DNA of 64,000 nt from Sphaerolaimus hirsutus (Eukaryota > Nematoda > Chromadorea > Monhysterida > Sphaerolaimidae), in contig OZ038452.1 in NCBI GenBank assembly GCA_964036195.1, positions 10,596,704-10,660,703 on the forward strand, in the 5' to 3' direction. The notes below the pieces were generated by a model. The model saw nothing but the letters and a program-made list of their open reading frames with translations. It ran no database searches and was not told the origin of the DNA. How positions within the stretch are numbered: the first letter of the stretch is position 1; every line of letters begins with the position of its first letter. The position numbers were made by a program, and so were the translations under genes. Of this stretch, positions 1 to 10,059 are shown in pieces.

Positions 1-3000
1 CAAATTTCGCCACTGTGGCTGTTTTGCCCGCACCAGAGTCACCCCAAAGCACCAGCGGGCTGAAAACGATGATGGAAAATGTAAGGCAATGTAGTGAAGG
101 AATTTTTGCTGAAACTGCGTACAGTGACTTGTGCCGACAATTCTAAAAGTGAAAAAGTTCCATAATTTTGGAATAAAGTTCCATATCTGCGAGAAAATGC
201 AGTGAAGTATACTCACTAGTTAACTGCACTCACATGCCAATTTGCAGATAAATCGTCCATGTCGTTCCAGAGTTATAAGCATTTTAAAAATATTTCCGAG
301 AAAGCGAACCGACAAGCAAAATATTTTTTGAAATATTTTTAACTCTGGAACGACATGGACAGTTTATCTGCAAATTGGCATGTGAGTGCACTTAACTAGT
401 GAGTACGCTTCACTGCATTTTCTTGCATATATGGAACTTAATTCAAAAATTATGGAACTTTTTCACTTTTTAAAATTGTCGGCGTAAGTCGCAGTGTAAA
501 CGCAGCTTAAGGCGCTGCACACGGTTTTTCTGTGACGACAAAAATTTAGAGTTTTTGAAACTTTGTTGTCATAGAAAAACCATGTGAACAGCGCCTAAAC
601 ACAGATGAAACGATATGGTTACGTTCCGACATTTTCAAAATGTGCAGTTGCATTTAGAATATTGTGGAATCTTGTCGATTTCGACATTCGATACTCCGAT
701 ATGACCGCTCAGTCACCCATCTGACCTTCTATTTTCGGTGTCACTCAATTTGGCGTAGAGCTGTTCCAAAAGCTTGTCTCTACCACAATATGTTTTCGCT
801 CTGCCCAATGCGAAGTTCGAGTGTCTCGCCACCTCGCAATACAGCGGGTCCAGGGTGGGTGAGCCGCGCTTCCGGTTTGCATTTCGAGCATTCGTTATCA
901 ACACTTTCATTTCACTGATGAACATGTCTCCCATCTGCATTGGAATGAGTTTCCATGCAGTTCCGATGATATGGGTTCAATTATCCTGTTCCCTGCCAAT
1001 TTTAAATACCACCTCCAAAAACCGCTGCCCCAAATGGCTGTCTTATACTTTGGATGGTTCATAAACTGAAATCTCCAAACTGTACATAAATAGATCCGAC
1101 AACATTTCCGTCACCACCATAGGTTTGGCTCGCTACGCATCTAAACCCGCTACGCATCTTGACCCGGCACTCATCTTGTGTTACTCATCTGTACTAGGGT
1201 TCAAACGGGATTGACTTTTCGGGATCGGGATCGGGATTGGTTTTTTGAGATTTCGGGATCGGGATTGGCCGGGATTGGGGTCACGGGATCGGGATCGGGA
1301 TCGGGATTGGCATTTTTTCGGGATCGGGATTGGGGTCTTGGGATAGAGATTTTGGCCAATGTTTTGGCATCCACAGTTGTTCATAAAGGTCCAAAAACAC
1401 TGTTGGATGCCAGAAACGTGGTATAAAATGAACGCTGGGGGTTTGCGTCCACATTTTTGCATGCAAAAACGTCGTTTTTCCACTTTTGATAATTTCCACT
1501 AATTTTTCCGGGATCGGGATCCCGGACTTTGGAGTTTCTCGGGATCGGAATCGGGATCGAGACTGCTAAATCCTGGAATTTCACGGGATCCGGGATCGGG
1601 ATCCCGTTTGAACTCTAATCTGTACCGCTATTACACATAAAAGATGCTTGCGGACAGAGGCTGATCCTTATCACTAAAAGGATTTAAACCTAGGTATATT
1701 TTGATAACTCTATTTTGACACATCAAAATGTCTCGAAGTAGAGTGAAAAACATGGCTCTTAATCTACTAAATGAGTGATAAGCCAAGCAGCCTCAAAGCT
1801 TCGCCATCAACTACTAGATAAAAATTGTGTTAAACACATTTTCCTGTTGACCATTGGTTCACGTCACCGTCAATTTGTTATGTAGTGCTTTAGCTACCAA
1901 AGCTTCAAAGTAAAACTACCTTTTTGAGGTAGTTCGCATGCGCTGGCAGTCTTGGATCCAACCCTTTTTCATCATCAAAAGGTACTGTAAATTCGTAAAA
2001 ATTTCTAGGTGGAAGGTGCTTTTTCAAGCGTGCTCGCAGCTCGTGTAGCATTTTGTAACTAGTTTCGTCAATCTGTAAGTTCGCAAAATTTTCGAAAACA
2101 ATAATAGGTATCTAGTGTACCGATATTTTCAAACTATGCGAACCTCTCCCCTTTCATAGGGTTGGACGAAATCGGCAAATCGTTTCACGCTGTCCACAGA
2201 GTTTTTGTTCATTTTTAGTCCATCCAATGTTCTTATGAAAACAAGCGCAGTTTTCTGTGGATTGTCTGCCTTGAAAATGCCTTGTTCTATTTCGCGCTCC
2301 GTTACTGATGCGATGTATTTGTATGGCGATTCTAGCTGTTCAGCACTTTCGTCACTGTGAGCGGGGGCAGCGTTGAGGTGGGTGTCATTTACTACTACGG
2401 TTTTATGTCCCTTGTGTGTGTGAACTCAAAGTTGCACACTTGCTAAAAATTATATTAGGTACTCACTTCTGAATGTTGTACACGGCGTTGGTGAGCACGC
2501 GGACAATCTCCGCCTCCTGCTGAAGCCAGCGCTGCTTGTCCGCTTTCCTCGCTTCCTCTGCGCACGCGCAATGGGTACTGAAAGCGTAAAAATACCTGCA
2601 GTCACAAAAGACCCACCATTATCCAAATCCAAATAGTGCGTGAAAACGTCCGTCACGGGCACGAGCACGTGTCTGGCGGGCACGACATTGTCGTCCCGCC
2701 TGTACCACTTGCGCAGCAGCTGCACCTCCGGCTGGCCGTTGGTGGCGGCGCACAGCTTGGTGAAGTCGTGCAGCGAGATCGACTTGGGCGCCGGTCGACG
2801 CCCGTAGCGGTCGCCGATGAACGCCTGTGTGGATGGTCTGTGATTGGTGCTAGAGTGTGATTTGCCGGTTGGGTTAGGTGAGCTCCGTCTGTTGAAATAG
2901 GCTACTGCTTCGTATTTGCGTTCTTACTAGCGGCAGCCCTTGGGCTGGTCCGCCAATGAGCATGTGACAATAAAAGTAATAATTGAGGCGTCCAATTCTA

Positions 3001-5869
3001 AAAGTCGACAAGTCCACAATATGAAAATTTCGAGTTAGGCCCAGAAACGTCATCTGGGGCTACTCCCGCACATTTTTCATAATTTTCCATAAGTTTTTTG
3101 ACCTCACATGCCCATATGGCATAGTGCCAAATTTTACATTTTTGGGGAAAAATGCACAGAATTTGGGCAAGAAGTCGACAAGTCCACTTAGTTTTGGGCT
3201 AAAAGGCGACAAGTCCATAATTTTTCCATAAGGCAGCCTCGGCTTCCCCGGGAACAAAAATGTTCTCGCGTGCAAGAAGTCGACAAGTCCATTTCCCTCC
3301 CCAAAACCGTTTTGCTCCTACCGAATGGAATTTTATGGACCCCCCATTTTTCACATATACGTTGAGATTAGGGGCTGAAAATTTGACACTTTATTGTCAA
3401 CATATGGAACTTACTGGAAAGCATGAGCCAAATTGGACACGCACCAGAGTTGCGAAAGCGTATTTACGCTTACCTGAAATACCCGGGTAAATGGGTATTT
3501 ATACTTACGCTTACGCTTACGCTTTCATAAAATACCCGTACGCTTTTTTACGCTTTCCCGGCCAAAATACCCGGGTACTAAAAGCGTAAAAAAGCTTTTC
3601 ACACAGTTTAGTTTGCGCTTTTGAAAAAGCATAAAAACACAAAAAAAGAGAGTGAACGAGGCTGCGTTCCAAAAAATGACTGCGGGTATGCAGTAATGCA
3701 CTGGAAATAGTAGCACATGTACAAATTGTGTCACAATATGAATGTCTTGTGAATATGTACTGTGTCATCGAGCAAAATTGTGGCTTCAGGTGAGAAAATT
3801 TTACTGAAAATGGATCCCGACGACAATTTTATCGCCCTTGACAGCACTAACTCCACTTTCGAAGATGAGGATGACTTAAGTGTTGCTGCCGATCAATAAC
3901 CAAACAAAACATGAGGGTAGACTATGGTAAATGGACACCCTAAAAATTTCACCGAGACCTTGATTTGGAAAGAATTCACTGAGTAAAAATATTTTTACGC
4001 TTACGCTTTTATTTACGCTTTCCTAGGTATTTTAAAAATACCTTACGCTTCCAGTATCCATACTCAAAATTTGGAAAGTGTATTTACGCTTACGCTTACG
4101 CTTTCCAAAAATACCGGTATTTTAACAACTCTGACACGCACCACGGGCCTGGAATTGGGTCTGAAACTTTAAATGCGATTTACTCAAAATCGCATTTTGT
4201 GGACTTTTAGAATTAGACGCCTCAATTATATGTTTAGTAATGCTGTAAGTGGTAGGTCATATAACTTTTAAGAAACGAGTAAATTGAAGCCCCGTCAGTG
4301 AAAATCTGTTTCACCTAACTTGACATTTTGTGACGTCACTTATCACCTACCACTTTATTGCCACTCGCTGAATTACTTTCCGTATCAAAATTTCAATCGA
4401 GTAAATACCACAGTTATTGCGCTTCACCAACAAAAAAGGCCGACCACAAAGCTGGGTCCGAGCGACACGTGCTTGCAGTGCTGCACCTCCCTGATGCACA
4501 GCTCCACGCCGCCCAAGTCGACGGCGGCGTGGTCGTTGACGCCCCAGCGCATGTCGGCCACGTGCACGTCGAGCGGCTCCGCCAGCCGGGCGCACCAGTC
4601 GCGCAGCTCGGGCAGGCACACCGTGAACAGGTGGTTCCGCTCGGGCAGGAAGTCTGCGTTGCGTTGTAGAATGGTCTATGTGCTCGAATAATTCCCCCTT
4701 GAAAAATCCTACTGTTAGACAAGTGAGGAGAAAATAATTCAACCACTTGAACAAGTCCCCACCTAAATGATGGAATAAAGATAATGCACATTTTTTTAAT
4801 ATCGAAGATGTCAGTCCAAGCAAGGGGGCTGCCTGTGTCTGTCTGATTTGATTCATCAAATGTAGTGCTAAAACAAATGGAACGTGCACTACCAACGGAG
4901 ACAGAACAAAATGTGTAAATAATGTTGTGTGACACGCTCGAAAATTTTGATGAAACAATAATTACCCCACTCGAATAGTCCCCCCTCAAACAGGTTTGAC
5001 AAAAATTGATTCCCGGGGGCATTATTCGAGTAAGTACGGTAGTACCTTGACAGCACCGATCGTTAGACTCACCATGGAATGTTGAGGATAGGAAAAATCT
5101 GACCACATTAGATTGCTGCAAATCTGCGGCTGGAGGGAATTCCTTGCCACTTAGCGCCGCCACATTCTTTTGCTGCATCTCCACTGCACTCAATTTTCTC
5201 CTGCTGTAGATTTTGTCACTTCTGTTTTCGGCTGTAAGTGGAATGGTCTTTTTATCTACCTAACGTATTCCCTCGTAAACCTCGTTCCCCTCCCATCGAA
5301 AACCCCCCTCAAAATTCCAACCATGAAAAAATAAACCACCGGTGAGTAGTTCGAGGAAATATTTGTATTACCGTATTACCTCGAAATACCCCCATGGGGG
5401 TTTATTATTTCCCCAGCAAAATTTGAGGGGGGGTTAATTCGAGGGGGGGTTTATTCGAGGGGGGGTTTTATTATTTCGTCAGAAATTTTCGTAAGGATCG
5501 TAGTAAATAGTAGGCATTTACGTACCCAAAATAGGTAATAAATGTGTCCAAACAGGATATATTTGGACATAAAAACGTAGATAGCTACACAAACTACTCT
5601 ATGTGTAGCTGCAATGCAAATTAACAGTAATATACATCATGTACATTGCGTACATGACGTATTTATTATGTACATGACGTACATCATTCCGAAGGGGGGG
5701 GTATTTCGAGGGGGGGGTTTATTATTTCCCCAGCCCATTTTGAGGGGGGGTTAATTCGAGGGGGGGGTTAATTCAAGGGGGGGATAATTCGAGGTAATAC
5801 GGTATATCCTTCTATTTTGCAATCGCTGTTAAACTCACAACGGAGTTGGAACGTCTGCATCAGCGTCAT
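1..5869 (-). CDS. NACHT/WD-repeat (NWD1/NWD2-like) STAND ATPase, 5' part, truncated by window edge
   Basis: Nine exons on the minus strand, in order of translation: 5869-5839 (ATG at 5869), 5231-5073, 4653-4445, 2824-2617, 2557-2467, 2354-2144, 2072-1920, 934-726 and 59-<1. Every junction is GT-AG and every phase matches, giving about 443 codons without a stop. Most donors are good; the one after 4445 (GTCGGC) is weak. An in-frame TAG lies just upstream of the ATG. Family signs in order are: VRFFLSSTFHDFLPERN, the opening typical of NWD1/TEP1/NPHP3-type N-termini; DVHVADMRWGV; FIGDRYGRRPAP; a WY..DDN.VPA block; SVTEREIEQGIF; then LYCEVARHSNFALGR. The last exon holds a Walker A P-loop, GDSGAGKT, at about residue 430. 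This is established as an N-terminal sensor plus NACHT ATPase; WD repeats would lie beyond the window. It is probably a cytosolic signalling or scaffold ATPase. Substrate and partner are unknown. Introns contain a foldback, hAT elements and a long inverted repeat. Confidence 0.85.
110..505. repeat. foldback element inside NWD-like gene intron
   Basis: Two arms of roughly 180 bases are near-perfect reverse complements. GTTCCATAATTTTGGAA and TGCCAATTTGCAGATAAA on the left reappear inverted on the right. The tips resemble the element at 9539-9910 (GCGTTTACAC type), so this is a MITE-like foldback lying between the exons ending at 726 and starting at 59. Confidence 0.8.
510..597. repeat. small foldback element, GGCG...TGTGACGACA type
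   Basis: AGGCGCTGCACACGG and TTCTGTGACGACAAA are mirrored by TTGTTGTCATAGAAA and CATGTGAACAGCGCCT. Arms are about 34 bases with an 18-base loop. It shares its end sequence with the larger element at 9539-9910. Confidence 0.7.
1195..1617. mobile_element. non-autonomous hAT element, TAGGGTTCAAAC ends, GGGATC core
   Basis: Termini are TAGGGTTCAAACGGGAT on the left and ATCCCGTTTGAACTCTA on the right. Flanking bases ATCTGTAC at 1187-1194 and 1618-1625 are an exact 8-bp target-site duplication. The interior is mostly short GGGATC/GGGATTGG repeats around a non-repetitive middle of about 200 bases that is also found in the copy at 43051-43466. No transposase is present. The 8-bp duplication with TAGGG ends is the hAT pattern. 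Confidence 0.88.
2979..4236. mobile_element. long inverted-repeat element, TTGAGGCGTC ends, carrying a nested hAT element
   Basis: The left end TTGAGGCGTCCAATTCTAAA and the right end TTAGAATTAGACGCCTCAA are inverted. Inside are several copies of GTCGACAAGTCCA. Related sequences occur at 16390-16992 and 53184-53260. A hAT element (3445-4133) is inserted within it, so the host element is older. It lies in an intron of the NWD-like gene. Confidence 0.75.
3445..4133. mobile_element. non-autonomous hAT element, CAGAGTTG ends, TTACGC core
   Basis: It begins CAGAGTTG and ends TTTTAACAACTCTG. An exact 8-bp duplication, ACACGCAC, flanks it at 3437-3444 and 4134-4141. Subterminal zones are arrays of TTACGCTTACGC. 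A middle part of about 350 bases is non-repetitive. No transposase gene was seen. Confidence 0.88.
5369..5804. mobile_element. TACCGTATT-type MITE, CCTCGAAATACCCC core
   Basis: The ends TACCGTATTACCTCGAAATA and TTCGAGGTAATACGGTA are inverted and bounded by TA, as expected for Tc1/mariner-like insertion. The interior holds runs of GAGGGGGGGTTTATTATTT and a spacer around GTACATCATGTA that recurs in the copy at 40219-40637. It lies between the first two coding exons of the NWD-like gene. Confidence 0.75.
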
Positions 5870-6305
5870 TTCGTTCAGCTTCAATTTTCGAATCTTCTAG
5901 AGAATCGTAGAAAAACGCATTTGAACAAAAAATATGTCAGATTCCAAACAACTTTGATAATTGTGGCCACACTCAGCGTTCAGTTCACATTTCCACTGGC
6001 GTGTTTTTAAATGTAGGTATCTGTCGCACCTGTAATCACTTGGCCTAGGTATATTTCTATCAAACCGACATCATCCGCGGCCCAAGCATGCGGCTTTTTT
6101 GCCCGCAGCATTTGCGACCAATCGCAGGGCCGCATCTGCGCTTGTGATGAGCAGTTACCGCAGCAACGAGCTACAGCAAACCACTGGGCCTATTTGAGCT
6201 TGTTTTGTTGGCATCGGCACGGCACCGTGTGTCCGTGTACACGTGAATTGTTCAGGAAAACTGTCGCAGCTGCTTGTGTTCAGTTCGTGTGATACTCCAA
6301 CAATA

Positions 6306-6550
6306 TACCGTATTTCCTCGAAATATCACCCTCGAATTAACCCCTCCCCTCGAAATACCCCCAGGTCTTTCGAGCTGGGGAAAAATTACCCCCCTGATAT
6401 ACCCCCGTCTGGAATTACGTATACCGTATTTCCTCGAAATACCCCCCCCCCCCCTCGAAATACCCCCCCCCCCCTCGTTTGACCCCCCCCCCCTCTCGGG
6501 ACCACTATGAAACAATCACCCCCCGGGGGGTATTTCGAGGAAATACGGTA
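6306..6550. mobile_element. TACCGTATT-type MITE, CCTCGAAATACCCC core
   Basis: The left end TACCGTATTTCCTCGAAATA and right end TATTTCGAGGAAATACGGTA are inverted, with poly-C-rich repeats such as CTCGAAATACCCCC between them. Open frames here encode only proline/glycine runs and are not genes. Confidence 0.8.
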
Positions 6551-6802
6551 AGTACATCATGTATGCAATGTATTTATTGCTGCCAGTGTGCATCGCAGCT
6601 ACACATATACCTACACTATTACTTTGTATAGCGATGTACATTGTATGTCCCAATTTATCATATTTAGTCACGGTTTTTACCAGTTTCAGTTATGTAATAG
6701 CGTTTTCCTTACTATAATTTTCACGAAAATTTCTGACGAAATAAAAGTTACAATTAAGTTAAATACCCTATTTGTTCTAAATAGAATGGCGGGTCTCTAA
6801 GG

Positions 6803-7070
6803 CCGGAATTAGAGCTCAGCGTCGATTCGACGTGAAATGATGACGTGAAATGTCGTCGTGAAATTAATTACACGAGTGTGGATCATGCTACGGGTCTACA
6901 ATTTTCTAAGGATAATATATGAATCAATACCTTAATCGTGTCCAATACTGAGTGTTATCAGCCACAACTAGAGCGAATTGAAAAATTCAATTTTTATCAT
7001 TTCACGTCATCATCATTTCACGTCACAGTGTCAGGGAACAACTTGACATTTCACGTCAGACTTTTGCAAG
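6803..7070. mobile_element. truncated copy of the GAGCTCAGC foldback family
   Basis: The stretch from AGAGCTCAGCGTCGATTC through GGATAATATATGAATCAATA and GAGTGTTATCAG follows the left arm of the element at 25023-27513 in the same order. The second arm is missing. Confidence 0.65.
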
Positions 7071-7084
7071 CAGCAGCAGTAATA

Positions 7085-7476
7085 GATAGGAGGCGTATCC
7101 AATAGAAGGTACACTTTTTCGACTTAATTTGGTCCACGAAATAAATAGAAGGGCGGTCTCCAATAGAAGGTAAACAAAGTACTGGAATTGGGCCAAATGC
7201 ATATAAAACATTATCAGCGCCTGCTGTGATTTAGTGGGTAGAGAGATGGTTCATTGATTTTGTGCTATTTTTACATCAAATGTTGAATGAACTCTTTATA
7301 TCCTCATTCTATAAACTGTCTGTGACGTAACACTTTCAAAAACCTTGGCAGATCAACTTGCAATTTAACTGGCTGAAATGTGGACAAAAAAAATAGAAGG
7401 GCGGTCTCCAATAGAAGGGCAGGTAAAAAAGTTGACAAAAAGTTGAAGGGCGCCTTCTAGTAGAAGAAATACGGTA
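7085..7476. mobile_element. TACCGTATT-type MITE, TTCTATTAGAAGG core
   Basis: The right end reads TCTAGTAGAAGAAATACGGTA. The interior repeats AATAGAAGG and GGGCGGTCTCCAATAGAAG. It is the same core family as 14809-14969 and 54015-54121. The left end is worn. Confidence 0.55.
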
Positions 7477-7477
7477 G

Positions 7478-7690
7478 TTAAAATTGGAAAAGTAGAGCTA
7501 ATTTGAGTGATTTTGAGCACTTTGAGAGATTTCACTCTCGTTCGTACAATATGCAACCGATAACTTGACGTGGGTCAATTTGTCATTCGTGACCCGATCT
7601 CCTTGGAATTCTGCCAAAATCAGTTCTGCCACTACCGCTGGCGAGCCCGCCCGATTGTATGTCTCCAATCCCATGAAGAACATTCAAAAG
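7478..7690 (-). other. fragment similar to the sequence at about 36425-36560
   Basis: On the minus strand, GATCGGGTCACGAATGA followed by TATTGTACGAACGAGAGTGA and CTCAAAATCACTCAAATTAG aligns in order with plus-strand sequence near 36430-36545. Short peptide similarity is visible (DRVTNDKL against DRVTYEKL), but both copies have stops. It could be a dispersed repeat or the worn end of a duplicated coding exon. Confidence 0.4.
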
Positions 7691-8209
7691 CAAAGTTTTA
7701 TTTTTGTGTCTCTATGTTACCGTGACCTTGATACCCTCAGTGACCAATATTTAATGTTTGGTTTGCCATTGAACCAAACAAATCAAAGGGCTAAAGACAT
7801 ATTTCCTGGAGTGTATGTACAAATTCAAAAATCCACTCCACATAAAAAAACAACAATATATGTAGGTGTAGACAAAGACAATACATAGACACCAAAGACA
7901 ATGTATTTTGTCGACAAAAATGTTGAATCAGCTGCAATCGACCACCGGCGCGGCTCGCCGTTCGCAACAAATTAATACCAGTTTGATTATTGAGATTATC
8001 GATGCACCAAGCCACAATCCAAACTGTCCGCCTATATTTCCGATGAACGTTGATACTGTCATCGAGTGCTTCTGTGGGGATGTGTAATTGTTTAATAAAT
8101 TGAATGTTTGAATTGAACCTAATTTGTCTGCTTGTGATTAATTGAGTAAGGAGTGACAATAAAAGTTTAAGCATTTTTAAATGGTTTTCCATCATTGAAA
8201 ACTAGCAAC

Positions 8210-9017
8210 CTGCTGAATGTCCACATATTGCATCTCACTGTAGGCAATGTCCAGAACAATGATGTCACTTCTGTACTTGTAATCTTTCTGTTGAGGTTCC
8301 TTGTTCCTCTCCACAAATTTCCACCATTCAAATTGTTGCCTGTATCTGTCAGTCGAGTCGATGCCCAGTTCCAATAATGTTTTTTCCACTGTCTTCTTGT
8401 AATGTTCTCGTTTTGTCGGGCACATGACTGTTTTTATTGGAGATCCATTTTCAGTAGCCAAATTTTCTAATCAACATAAACATTTCTTTACACAACTTCT
8501 ATCAAACATGCGATAACAAACCATTTCTTTCTGCTGCCATTTCAGAATATTTTATCCAGCATGTGATATTTTCATCATTTCCATCAATTATCTGATCCAC
8601 AAGACTTCGATCACCTTTGCCGTCACAAATTTTACTCACAAAACACACGATATCTTTTTCTTTCGGAACGATTTCATTTTCTGAAAAACCCAATTCTTTA
8701 AGTGATTTTCGCCCAGTGATTTTCGCCCTGTGATTTTTTAATACGCCCAGCGCTAATCGCCAGTCGCTTCTAATTCTAATTTCACGTCCATGCAGTCCTG
8801 TCATTGGTTTTAGTTTTCCGCTTCCGGATGTTTTTATTTCAGTTTTTCTTCTGCGCGCCACAAATGGTCTTTGGTCTCTGCGCTCGATAAATATTATTTG
8901 CTCGGGTTGGGAGTTTTTTTTCTTTGGCTCATGTTGTGGCACCAATGTTGCGGAAGTGGCCAATGCCCTGCGATGAACATAGAACCTTTGGATTTCATCG
9001 GAGATCAGGTTCTCCAT
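8210..9017 (-). CDS. two exons, possible distal part of DEG/ENaC channel
   Basis: Exons 9017-8522 and 8466-8210 join at a phase-matched GT-AG junction, giving an open frame of about 250 codons. The first exon is basic and low in recognisable motifs; it begins with an ATG that may or may not be the true start. The second ends DIIVLDIAYSEMQYVDIQQ, matching the membrane-proximal strand before TM2 in DEG/ENaC channels (hydrophobic-x-Y-x-E-x-x-Y...I-Q). It lies downstream of the channel exons on the same strand, so it could be their continuation. The phase from the last upstream exon (10060) does not fit the first exon as drawn, and no TM2 exon was found between 5.9 and 8.2 kb. A separate gene is possible. 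Confidence 0.5.
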
Positions 9018-9060
9018 TATAACTTTTACTAGGTATGGAATAAAATAAAGAATAAATAGG

Positions 9061-9520
9061 TACCGTATTACCTCTAATATAAGGTATACCTTATATTGTT
9101 TTCGTCAGATTTTTCGAGCCAAAAGTTATGCCTTATATTAGAGGGTGCCTTATATTAGAGGGTACCTTCAATTATTTTCACCAGATTTTACCAACAGTGA
9201 ACAACGATACAATTCATTTTTTTCAAATTAGAATGTACGAAATAGGTGGTACAGTATCACTACAATATGACAGAAGTCGACGAAGAGTTATCGCAGTGCC
9301 CTTTGGCACCATTTGCATCATTTTCCGCCATGTTTTGCAACCGTTTTTATGATTTTGCGCGTTTTGGCACGCAGCCAGCTGTGCCTTATATTAGCGGTAT
9401 GCCTTATATTAGAGGGTACCTTATATTTATTTCGTCGCGTTCAAAATAGCCAAAAGTTATACCTTATATTAGAGGGTACCTTATATTAGAGGGATGCCTT
9501 ATATTGGAGGTAATACGGTA
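9061..9520. mobile_element. TACCGTATT-type MITE, CCTTATATTAGAGGG core
   Basis: The ends TACCGTATTACCTCTAATAT and ATATTGGAGGTAATACGGTA are inverted and bounded by TA. The interior is built from CCTTATATTAGAGGGTA repeats around a unique middle whose sequence recurs near 63640-63700. It shares only its outer 14 bases with the poly-C MITEs. Confidence 0.82.
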
Positions 9521-9538
9521 TATAGATTATAAATTATC

Positions 9539-9910
9539 AGGCAGTGTTTACACGGATTCTTTGTGACGACAAAAATTACGATTTTTGTCAACCATATTTT
9601 GGGATGAAAACCAATTAGTAGATAGATCGAACGCCTCAATTGATCATTATTTGATCGACCCCATTACATGGAACAATCGAGGCCGCGTAGAACAAACCCT
9701 CCGACAAACCTACGACAACATGAAAAAGTGTGATCTAGTGTGCGTGATTAGGGAAATTATGGAATTTGATGTTTGCCTCAGGCAGTGAAGCTGGCACAAT
9801 CACAATCAATTGAGGCATCACACATGTGATATATTTCACGTTGATTCCACAAGAACAGTTGCAAAATTGCATTTTTTTGTCGTCACAGAAAATCCGTGTA
9901 AACGCCGCCT
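9539..9910. mobile_element. foldback element, GTGTTTACACGG ends
   Basis: The left GGCAGTGTTTACACGGATT and TGTGACGACAAAAAT are mirrored by TTTTTGTCGTCACAGAAAAT and CCGTGTAAACGCCGCC on the right. Middle sequence is unique. Confidence 0.75.
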
Positions 9911-10059
9911 TTAGTAAAAATTATGACGGATAAAAGAAAAGTTGCAGGTGCAGTTGCAGATGCATTGAGTATCGCGTTTGATCCTCTTGTAACTTTACAA
10001 CAGATGAATTCTGCCCTGAGTTTACGTTGGCAATAGCAACACAGTAAGTAAATACAAAC

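Noticed and set aside
1195-1210. GGTTCAAAC in hAT ends as a tRNA B box
   Set aside because: It resembles GGTTCRANTCC but lacks an A box and any cloverleaf, and it recurs only at element termini.
1178-1584. Gly/Asp/Arg-Ser-rich frames resembling RS-domain proteins
   Set aside because: They are GGGATC repeats read in different frames inside a hAT element.
4347-5193. Two long minus-strand frames (203 and 259 codons) as intact genes
   Set aside because: They run through introns. Only the segments 5231-5073 and 4653-4445 carry family motifs and correct splice sites.
6243-6515. Overlapping proline- or glycine-rich open frames on both strands
   Set aside because: They are translations of the poly-C/poly-G core of a TACCGTATT-type MITE. 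The same applies near 10251-10529, 52941-53129 and 62193-62526.
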